Assembly: GCA_947493285.1 (NCBI GenBank)
Contig: CANLQH010000001.1
Coordinates: 1 to 64,000, forward strand
DNA: 64,000 nt
Reading direction: 5' to 3'
Source of the DNA: an uncultured Tenacibaculum sp.
GTDB taxonomy: Bacteria; Bacteroidota; Bacteroidia; Flavobacteriales; Flavobacteriaceae
This document shows positions 58,498 to 64,000 of the stretch, piece by piece; position 1 is the first letter of the stretch; every line of letters begins with the position of its first letter. A program made the translations under genes and the position numbers. The notes under the pieces are model-generated. The model made no database searches. It was not told where the DNA came from and saw only the letters and a list, made by a program, of their open reading frames with translations.

Positions 58498-59840
58498 TAA
58501 ATTCCTGTATAGTTTGATGGTGTAATTACCTTTAATTCATTTTTAATAGCATCAGAAACTTCTAATGTATCAATAAAATTAGCAATAGATTGTTGTGTTA
58601 TTTTCTCGTTAGTACGAGTTAAACCTTTTAAAGCTTCATAAGGATTAGGATATGCTTCACGACGCAAAATTGTTTGAATTGCTTCAGCAACAACCGCCCA
58701 ATTATTTTCTAAATCTTCAGCAAATTTAGCTTCGTTTAACAATAATTTATTCAATCCTTTTAAAGTAGAAGCAAACCCTATTAAAGTATGACCGAAAGGT
58801 ACACCAACGTTACGTAAAACAGTACTATCGGTTAAATCACGTTGTAAACGAGAAATAGGTAATTTAGATGATAAATGCTCGAAAATAGCATTAGCAATTC
58901 CTAAATTTCCTTCTGAATTTTCAAAATCAATTGGGTTTACTTTATGAGGCATTGCAGATGAACCTACTTCACCTTTTTTAATTTTTTGTTTAAAATAATC
59001 GTTAGAAACATAAGTCCAAACATCACGATCTAAATCGATTAAAATAGTGTTTACACGTTTTAAACCATCGTATAAAGCAGCCATGTGATCGTAGTGCTCT
59101 ATTTGAGTTGTTGGGAATGAATGATGAAGTCCTAAAATATCTTCTACAAAATGAGTTCCGAAGTTTTTCCAGTCAATATCTGGATATGCTACTTTATGAG
59201 CATTAAAGTTTCCTGTAGCTCCACCAAACTTTGCAGCATGCGGTGTGTGCTGAATATGAATTGCTTGATTGTTAATACGCTCTACAAAAACGAAAAATTC
59301 TTTTCCTAAGCGTGTAGGAGAAGCTGGTTGTCCATGAGTACGTGCTAACATTGGTATGTTTTCCCATTCTTCCGATAAATCAGCTAATTTACTAACTAAA
59401 GTATCTAAAGTTGGGTAATACACTTCATTCATTGCATCTTTAATAGATAACGGAATGGCAGTATTATTAATATCTTGAGAAGTTAATCCGAAGTGGATAA
59501 ACTCCTTATACTTATTCAAGCTTAGCTTGTCGAATTTTTCTTTAATAAAGTATTCAACTGCTTTTACATCGTGATTGGTAACGCTCTCAATTTCTTTAAT
59601 TTTCTGAGCATCATCTGATGAAAAATTTTCGTAAATTTTACGTAAGTCAGCATATAACTCTTTATTGAAATCTGCTAATTGTGGTAGTGGAATTTCACAT
59701 AGCGCAATAAAGTATTCAATCTCTACTTTTACTCTGTATTTTATTAAAGCTTCTTCAGAAAAATAATTCGCTAAATCCGCAACTTTATTACGGTATCTAC
59801 CATCAATAGGAGAGATGGCATTTAATTGTGTTAAGTTCAT
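58497..59840 (-). CDS. purB: Adenylosuccinate lyase
   Basis: 447 residues from the ATG at 59840. The upstream TTG at 59867 lies in the promoter element. Fumarase/aspartase-fold signature GEVGSSAMPHKVNPIDFENSEGN (about 285-307), with N-terminal LNAISPIDGRYRNKV, TSQDINNTA, ARTHGQPASPTRLGKE and GGATGNFNAH as in class PurB enzymes of this length. It cleaves adenylosuccinate and SAICAR in purine synthesis. Head of an operon with a lipoprotein and terC. Confidence 0.96.
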   Translation of the reverse strand: MNLTQLNAISPIDGRYRNKVADLANYFSEEALIKYRVKVEIEYFIALCEIPLPQLADFNKELYADLRKIYENFSSDDAQKIKEIESVTNHDVKAVEYFIKEKFDKLSLNKYKEFIHFGLTSQDINNTAIPLSIKDAMNEVYYPTLDTLVSKLADLSEEWENIPMLARTHGQPASPTRLGKEFFVFVERINNQAIHIQHTPHAAKFGGATGNFNAHKVAYPDIDWKNFGTHFVEDILGLHHSFPTTQIEHYDHMAALYDGLKRVNTILIDLDRDVWTYVSNDYFKQKIKKGEVGSSAMPHKVNPIDFENSEGNLGIANAIFEHLSSKLPISRLQRDLTDSTVLRNVGVPFGHTLIGFASTLKGLNKLLLNEAKFAEDLENNWAVVAEAIQTILRREAYPNPYEALKGLTRTNEKITQQSIANFIDTLEVSDAIKNELKVITPSNYTGI

Positions 59841-59864
59841 TTTTTGTTGTTGTGTTGTAAGGCG

Positions 59865-59872
59865 CAAAAATA
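59865..59872 (-). promoter_or_regulatory. TAnnTTTG promoter element for purB
   Basis: TATTTTTG on the minus strand, exact match, 24 bases before the ATG at 59840. Confidence 0.55.
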
Positions 59873-59913
59873 GAAAATACTTAGTTTAATTAACTGATAT
59901 TGTAGCGAAAATT

Positions 59914-60510
59914 TTAACGATATACTTTTCGTTTTAAGATTTTAAGCTCTCCTTCTTTTTCTAAAGATTTAATAACTCTAATAACAGTTTCTACACGTAA
60001 ACCCAAAGTATCTGCAATTTGTTGACGTGTATAATCTACCCTAAAAGAAAAATCACCAACTACTTTATATACATCATTTTTTAAATAATCAATAAAACGT
60101 AGTACTCTATGCGAAGGTTCTTGACTTGATATTTCTGAAGCTATAATTGCTTTGTAGTATAAACGTTTAGCTAAACTTTGGGTGATTTTTAAGTGAATTT
60201 CTGGATTTTCTTGTAATAGTTTAAAAAGTTGTTCTTTAGAAATTATCAAAATTTTGCTTTCAGAAATAGTTTCAGCATTAGCAGGATATTTTACATCAAT
60301 AAATAATGGAGGTTCTCCAAAGCTTTGTTCTTTGTAAAAAACACCTTGGATAAATTCTTTTCCATCATCGTTATAATTATTCATTTTAACTACACCACTA
60401 TAAATTTGATAGTAATTATGAGCAGTTTGATTTTCAGAAAAAATAATTTCTCCTTTTTTATAGTTTTTATATTGTGCGTTATAGCTAAGTAAAAGTTGTT
60501 CAGGTATCAT
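59914..60510 (-). CDS. Crp/Fnr family transcriptional regulator
   Basis: 198 residues from the ATG at 60510; alternative upstream starts at 60525 or a TTG at 60534 add residues with no support. N-terminal cyclic-nucleotide-binding fold (YKNYKKGEIIFSENQTAHNYYQIYSGVVKMNN), dimer helix (ENPEIHLKITQSLAKRLYYKAIIASEI) and winged helix-turn-helix (DYTRQQIADTLGLRVETVIRVIKSLEKEGELKI). The recognition helix reads VETVIR: Glu and Arg match CRP E181/R185 and FNR E209/R213, while the CRP R180 position is Val as in FNR. It has no Cys, so it is not an iron-sulfur FNR. A TTATGA-N6-TCATAA dyad overlaps its start, and a second copy controls a nearby gene. Signal unknown; a neighbouring globin suggests oxygen or nitric oxide. 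Confidence 0.92.
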   Translation of the reverse strand: MIPEQLLLSYNAQYKNYKKGEIIFSENQTAHNYYQIYSGVVKMNNYNDDGKEFIQGVFYKEQSFGEPPLFIDVKYPANAETISESKILIISKEQLFKLLQENPEIHLKITQSLAKRLYYKAIIASEISSQEPSHRVLRFIDYLKNDVYKVVGDFSFRVDYTRQQIADTLGLRVETVIRVIKSLEKEGELKILKRKVYR

Positions 60511-60527
60511 TATGATTAAAGTCATAA
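60510..60527. promoter_or_regulatory. Crp/Fnr-type operator TTATGA-N6-TCATAA, copy 1
   Basis: Perfect 6-bp arms at 60510-60515 and 60522-60527, CRP-type N6 spacing. Centre 60518.5 is 36.5 bp upstream of the last G of the globin TAnnTTTG element. It overlaps the start codon of the regulator gene, which would allow autorepression. Confidence 0.75.
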
Positions 60528-60547
60528 ATTGCAATTGTATAAAGATA

Positions 60548-60555
60548 TACTTTTG
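60548..60555 (+). promoter_or_regulatory. TAnnTTTG promoter element for the globin gene
   Basis: TACTTTTG, exact match, 25 bases before the ATG at 60581. No -33 TTTG; the Crp/Fnr dyad sits in its place, consistent with activator dependence. It also shows that the globin starts at 60581, not at an upstream in-frame ATG. Confidence 0.65.
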
Positions 60556-60580
60556 CTGCTTATTAATATTGGCTTTTAAG

Positions 60581-60979
60581 ATGGATAAAAAAGAGATTGA
60601 AAATAGAGAGGACGTTTATAAATTAGTATCTACTTTTTATGATAAAATAAAAGCAGATGATTTTATTGGCCCAATATTTTTAAAGACTATCCCAGATGAA
60701 ACATGGGAAAGTCACTTGCAAAAGTTAACAGACTTTTGGGAAACCAATCTTTTCTTTGTTCGTAAGTTTAAAGGAAATCCGATGAAAGTACACAAGGATG
60801 TAGATCGTAATTTTAATCATGTAATTTCTCAAGAACACTTTGGTAGATGGCTCCAGTTATGGTTTGAAACTATTGATACTCTTTTTTATGGTACTAAAGC
60901 TCATGAAGCTAAAGAAAGAGCACGAAATATTGCATCTATGCTCTTTTTTAAAATGTTTGATGCTAAACCTAAAGCGTAA
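60581..60979 (+). CDS. Group III truncated hemoglobin
   Basis: 132 residues from the ATG at 60581. Upstream in-frame codons from 60512 lie before the promoter element and encode an implausible Cys-rich leader. Compact 2-over-2 globin: VYKLVSTFYDKIKADDFIGPIFLK, FWETNLFFVRKFKGNPMKVH and the proximal His in ISQEHFGRWLQLWFETIDTLF. Group III truncated globins bind oxygen or nitric oxide. Divergent from the Crp/Fnr gene with a shared operator; overlaps the convergent 112-residue membrane-protein gene by 11 bases. Probably part of a response to low oxygen or nitric oxide. Confidence 0.9.
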   Translation: MDKKEIENREDVYKLVSTFYDKIKADDFIGPIFLKTIPDETWESHLQKLTDFWETNLFFVRKFKGNPMKVHKDVDRNFNHVISQEHFGRWLQLWFETIDTLFYGTKAHEAKERARNIASMLFFKMFDAKPKA

Positions 60980-61307
60980 GCAAATAGATAATCGATAAAA
61001 TATTTCCTAGAATATTGATTATAAATGCCCAAACTATTGTTTTAAAAGAACGTTGACTTATTGCTATTGCATTTGCTCCCATTGCAGAAATGCAAGCAAA
61101 CATTAAAAAGAACATGTTAATCTCTCCATGAGCAGCTAATGCAGCTGTAACTGAAGCAATCATTGTTCCTGCCATTATTAAAATTACAGAAAGACCAATT
61201 GCGTTCTTTTCTTCTGCCTTAATTCTTTTATTTATTGCACTTATTAAGTTTAAATTTAATGTTTTACTAGTTGTGCTGTTTACTGTTAATTGTTGTACTG
61301 TGTTCAT
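60969..61307 (-). CDS. Small three-helix membrane protein under Crp/Fnr-type control
   Basis: 112 residues. A polar N-terminal ~35 residues are followed by three hydrophobic helices (IGLSVILIMAGTMIASVTAALAAHG, INMFFLMFACISAMGANAIAI, IVWAFIINILGNILSIIYLL). No family recognised. Its promoter has the same dyad and the same geometry as the neighbouring globin gene, so it is probably induced with it. 3' ends of the two genes overlap. Function unknown; a membrane role in a respiratory or nitrosative response is only suggested by co-regulation. Confidence 0.8.
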   Translation of the reverse strand: MNTVQQLTVNSTTSKTLNLNLISAINKRIKAEEKNAIGLSVILIMAGTMIASVTAALAAHGEINMFFLMFACISAMGANAIAISQRSFKTIVWAFIINILGNILSIIYLLTL

Positions 61308-61325
61308 GCCTGATATATTTTACTA

Positions 61326-61333
61326 CAAAGTTA
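61326..61333 (-). promoter_or_regulatory. TAnnTTTG promoter element for the small membrane protein
   Basis: TAACTTTG on the minus strand (61333-61326), exact match, 18 bases before the ATG at 61307. No -33 TTTG; the dyad at 61354-61371 lies where an activator would bind. Confidence 0.65.
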
Positions 61334-61353
61334 TCAGTCAAACATTAATTAAT

Positions 61354-61371
61354 TTATGACTTAAATCATAA
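61354..61371. promoter_or_regulatory. Crp/Fnr-type operator TTATGA-N6-TCATAA, copy 2
   Basis: Perfect 6-bp arms at 61354-61359 and 61366-61371. The spacer CTTAAA is nearly the same as in copy 1 read on the other strand (CTTTAA). Centre 61362.5 is 36.5 bp from the last G of the -7 element at 61326, identical to copy 1. Confidence 0.75.
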
Positions 61372-61438
61372 ATGAAAAATAAGTTATCTTTATTTTATTT
61401 GATAGCTTTTTTTATCTTCACACATTAAAATAGATTAT

Positions 61439-63457
61439 TTGGAAACATCCACTCTCATATATATAATTTTAGCAATTTTAGTTAGTGTAGCAATTGCTTT
61501 TTTTCAATATTTTTATAAGGTTAAAAGAAATCCAAAAATCAATATTTTACTTTTTGCATTAAAAGCTTTGAGTTTATTTTTGTTGTGTTTACTATTTATA
61601 AATCCAAAAGTTGAAATTCTAGAAAAAGAAAATATAAAACCGGTACTATCTGTTTTGGTTGATAATTCAATTTCTACTAATTTTTTTAATGAAGAGGAGC
61701 AAGTAACATCAATTTTAAAAGAGATTCAAGAAGATCGTAATATTCAAGAAAAGTTTACTATTGAGTTATTTTCTTTTGGTAATTCAACCAAGGTATTAGA
61801 CAGTCTTTCTTTTTCTGAAACTCAAACAGATATTTCTCAGGCTATTGAAGCAGTTACGAAGTTAAATAAAGACCGAATTAACACTACTGTTTTAATTAGT
61901 GATGGTAATCAAACAAAAGGAAATGACTATGAGTATTTAACTACAGAAAATAAAATTTATCCAATTGTTATTGGTGACACAACACAATATCAGGATATTC
62001 AAATATCACAGTTAAATGTTAATAATTATAGTTATATAAAAAACAAGTTCCCTGTAGAAGCATTATTATATTACCAAGGAAAATCAACTATAAATGCTAA
62101 TTTTTCAATTACTAAAAATGGAAAAAAAATATTTTCTAAATCCTTGCAGTTTTCTCCTTCAAATCCAACACAAACAGTTACGACTAGTTTAGTTTCCAAT
62201 GAAAAAGGATTACAATACTATAGAGCTTCAATAAGTAAAATTAGTAATGAAAAGAACACAAAAAATAATTCTAAAAGTTTTTCGGTAGAGGTAATTGATG
62301 AACAGACTAAAGTATTATTGTTAAGTTCCTTTTTGCATCCAGATTTGGGAGCCATTAAAAAATCGATAGAATCAAACAAACAACGTAAGGTTGACATTGC
62401 TTTGATTAATGATAAAGATATTAACTTTTCTGATTATCAGTTTTATGTTTTATATCAACCAAATAGTTATTTTAAAAAGGTTTTTGAAAAAATAAACTCC
62501 AATTATTTATTAATATCAGGAACAAAAACAGATTGGAGTTTTTTAAATTCTCAACAGCTAGGAATCCAAAAACAGGCAATAAATCAACCAGAAGAATATA
62601 GTGCTATATATAATTCAAGTTTTTTAACCTTTTTACAAGAAGATTTAGGTTTTAATCAATTTCCTCCACTACGTGATAAATTTGGTGAAATACAGTTAAA
62701 AAAAGAAGGGCAAACTTTGTTATTTCAAAAATATGCAGGTGTAGAAACACAGCAGCCTTTGTTTACTACAATTGAAAGTAACGATCAAAAATTTGCAATT
62801 TTATTTGGTGAAGGTATTTGGAAATGGCGTGCAGCCAGTTATTCAAAGGAACAGTCTTTTGAAAGCTTTGATAAGTTTTTAGGAAATATAACACAGTATT
62901 TAGCGTCTAATAAAAAACGAAGAAGATTAGAGGTGAAAGCAGAACGTTTATATCCTGCAAATGCACCAATAACAATTTCGGCATTTTATGTAGATAAGAA
63001 CTATCAGTTTGATAATAGAGCTTCTTTACAATTAAAAATTACAAATACAGCTACTAAAGAAAAAAAAATACTTCCATTCTCTTTGGTAAATAACTCATAT
63101 CAAGTTTCGGCAGAAGGGCTTTCTTCTGGTGGTTATTCTTATCAAGTTTCTGTAGCGAATCAGAATGTGAAAAGTTATGGTAAGTTTAAAATTACAGATT
63201 ATCAGATTGAAGAACAATTTACCAATGCGAATGTTAAAAAATTAAATTCATTGGCTTTAAAAACCAATGGGGAATTGTTTTATAAAAATAACGTTTCAGA
63301 ATTGTTAAAAAAACTATCCGACAATACCTCTTTTTATACAATTCAGAAGTCTACTGTAAAAAAGCAAAACTTAATAGATTGGAAATGGATTTTATTTCTT
63401 GCTGTAGGTTTATTAGCATTAGAATGGTTTATTAGAAAATACTATGGTAAAATTTAA
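61439..63457 (+). CDS. VWA-domain membrane protein
   Basis: 672 residues beginning at a TTG; no ATG lies close to the membrane N-terminus, so TTG is accepted. Two N-terminal helices (LIYIILAILVSVAIAFFQYFY; INILLFALKALSLFLLCLLFI), then a VWA-like domain (about 68-200) with an intact MIDAS DxSxS (VDNSIS, Asp75) and TTVLISDGNQTKG. A long beta-rich region follows, and a C-terminal helix (WILFLAVGLLALEWFIRKY). The layout resembles Bacteroidota BatA/BatB-like or CARDB-containing membrane proteins. Its role is unknown; a periplasmic scaffold or stress protein is possible. The 131-bp upstream region also holds the operator of the divergent small gene. Confidence 0.85.
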   Translation: METSTLIYIILAILVSVAIAFFQYFYKVKRNPKINILLFALKALSLFLLCLLFINPKVEILEKENIKPVLSVLVDNSISTNFFNEEEQVTSILKEIQEDRNIQEKFTIELFSFGNSTKVLDSLSFSETQTDISQAIEAVTKLNKDRINTTVLISDGNQTKGNDYEYLTTENKIYPIVIGDTTQYQDIQISQLNVNNYSYIKNKFPVEALLYYQGKSTINANFSITKNGKKIFSKSLQFSPSNPTQTVTTSLVSNEKGLQYYRASISKISNEKNTKNNSKSFSVEVIDEQTKVLLLSSFLHPDLGAIKKSIESNKQRKVDIALINDKDINFSDYQFYVLYQPNSYFKKVFEKINSNYLLISGTKTDWSFLNSQQLGIQKQAINQPEEYSAIYNSSFLTFLQEDLGFNQFPPLRDKFGEIQLKKEGQTLLFQKYAGVETQQPLFTTIESNDQKFAILFGEGIWKWRAASYSKEQSFESFDKFLGNITQYLASNKKRRRLEVKAERLYPANAPITISAFYVDKNYQFDNRASLQLKITNTATKEKKILPFSLVNNSYQVSAEGLSSGGYSYQVSVANQNVKSYGKFKITDYQIEEQFTNANVKKLNSLALKTNGELFYKNNVSELLKKLSDNTSFYTIQKSTVKKQNLIDWKWILFLAVGLLALEWFIRKYYGKI

Positions 63458-63524
63458 AAAAGTAATTACGATTAGTATTTTTAAAAGGAATAGTTATCGA
63501 AATTTGTAGTAAAAAGAAAGAAAT

Positions 63525-63914
63525 ATGAAATTTCACACACGAAAATGGGTAAAACCAGAAGATTTAAATCCAAATGGAACTTTGTTTGGAGGACGTTTAT
63601 TGCAATGGATTGATGAAGAAGTAGCTTTATACGCTATTATTCAGTTAGAGATACCTAAAACGGTAACCAAGTTTATGTCTGAAATAGATTTTGTGAGTTC
63701 AGCAAAGCAAGGAGATATTATAGAAATTGGTATTGAAGTGGTAAAATTTGGTAGATCATCGATTACACTAAATTGTGAAGTTCGAAATAAGATTACTCAA
63801 AAAACTATTATTGCTATTGATAAGATTATTATGGTTAGTTTAGATGAAGATGGTAATCCGGTTGCACATGGAAAAACTAAGGTTGAATACGTTAAAGACA
63901 GGTTAAATAAATAA
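63525..63914 (+). CDS. Hotdog-fold acyl-CoA thioesterase (YciA-like)
   Basis: 129 residues, single hotdog domain. The pattern TRKWVKPEDLNPNGTLFGGRLLQWIDEEVALYAI is the BACH/YciA-type active-site helix (Asn/Asp region NPNGTLFGG...WIDE), with VTKFMSEIDFVSSAKQGDIIEIGIEVVKFGRSSITL for the second half. It hydrolyses acyl-CoA to free acid and CoA; chain-length preference unknown. Preceded by 67 bp without a recognised promoter match. Confidence 0.92.
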   Translation: MKFHTRKWVKPEDLNPNGTLFGGRLLQWIDEEVALYAIIQLEIPKTVTKFMSEIDFVSSAKQGDIIEIGIEVVKFGRSSITLNCEVRNKITQKTIIAIDKIIMVSLDEDGNPVAHGKTKVEYVKDRLNK

Positions 63915-63932
63915 AAATTAAATTTAACACAT

Positions 63933-63940
63933 TATCTTTG
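63933..63940 (+). promoter_or_regulatory. TAnnTTTG promoter element for the last gene
   Basis: TATCTTTG, exact match, 8 bases before the ATG at 63949; implies a leader of a few bases at most. Confidence 0.5.
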
Positions 63941-63948
63941 CACAAATT

Positions 63949-64000
63949 ATGAAAAACCTCATTATCATTATATTAACATTGTTAGTTCTTGCGCCACCGA
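63949..64000 (+). CDS. Start of a probable exported protein, 3' partial
   Basis: Only 17 codons are inside the window: MKNLIIIILTLLVLAPP, the hydrophobic beginning of a signal peptide or membrane anchor. A TAnnTTTG element just upstream and the ATG context support a real gene. Nothing further can be said about its product. Confidence 0.55.
   Translation, partial: MKNLIIIILTLLVLAPP

Noticed and set aside
60512..60580. Longer N-terminus for the globin starting at an ATG at 60512
   Set aside because: It would precede the TAnnTTTG promoter element at 60548-60555 and encodes a Cys-rich leader unlike any globin; the ATG at 60581 fits family length.

Overview
The window looks like a chromosomal segment of a marine-type Flavobacteriaceae bacterium (Bacteroidota, Tenacibaculum/Polaribacter-like). 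The evidence is the very AT-rich DNA, type IX secretion (T9SS) sorting domains, PorP/SprF and OmpA-TPR-PD40 proteins, many lipoproteins with the Cys-Ser-Asp/Ser start typical of the group, DUF4252/DUF6495/DUF4268/DUF4870 families, and TAnnTTTG promoter elements. No rRNA, tRNA, CRISPR array, prophage, insertion sequence or replication origin was recognised. The gene content is mostly core, not mobile.

Layout. 1-6.3 kb: the 3' part of a giant repeat-containing T9SS surface adhesin, its SprF-like partner and an OmpA-family peptidoglycan-anchoring lipoprotein-like protein, ended by a terminator. 6.4-14.1 kb: a duplicated-domain lipoprotein, DUF6495, a sirtuin, two SpoU/TrmH RNA methyltransferases, topoisomerase III, a TlpA-type thioredoxin and a small frameshifted gene. 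14.2-23.1 kb: two envelope amidohydrolase genes (three amidohydrolase domains), an Asp-box propeller lipoprotein, a patatin, DUF72 and an S41 protease. 23.2-25.5 kb: an ECF sigma factor operon with a putative anti-sigma protein and two DUF4252 proteins. 25.5-30 kb: M1 aminopeptidase, a lipoprotein and AlkB. 30-33.2 kb: a leftward pyrR-pyrB-hypothetical-miniT9SS-rnz operon. 33.2-39 kb: a SulP transporter, OxyR and divergent Dps, a beta-lactamase-fold hydrolase and TauE/SafE. 39-46.3 kb: acetyl-CoA synthetase, CAP lipoprotein, DUF4870, MiaE with two small genes, a DbpA-like helicase and Dus. 46.4-53.8 kb: USP plus a fused SulP, a cation/proton antiporter, DnaX and MsrA. 53.9-59.9 kb: a metal-uptake-like TonB receptor locus, TerC, a lipoprotein and PurB. 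59.9-64 kb: a Crp/Fnr regulator, a truncated globin, a small membrane protein, a VWA membrane protein, a hotdog thioesterase and the start of a secreted protein.

The most informative part is regulatory. (1) The pattern TGTAAC-N15-TCGTC occurs upstream of the ECF sigma gene, the serine hydrolase at 36609 and the DUF4870 gene at 41705. It is a strong candidate for the ECF promoter and defines a small regulon. (2) A CRP-type dyad TTATGA-N6-TCATAA occurs between the Crp/Fnr gene and the globin, and again upstream of the small membrane protein gene. In both cases its centre lies exactly 36.5 bp from the last G of a TAnnTTTG element, which is class II activator geometry. (3) A T-N11-A dyad lies between oxyR and dps. 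(4) A bulged hairpin sits at the likely 5' end of the pyrR-pyrB transcript. (5) Dyads overlap the promoters of dus and one SpoU methyltransferase gene.

Several reading frames that could be extended to an upstream TTG were shortened. In those cases the TTG is the end of a TAnnTTTG promoter element, so it lies upstream of the likely transcription start. All functional calls are from reading the sequence; no database search was run.
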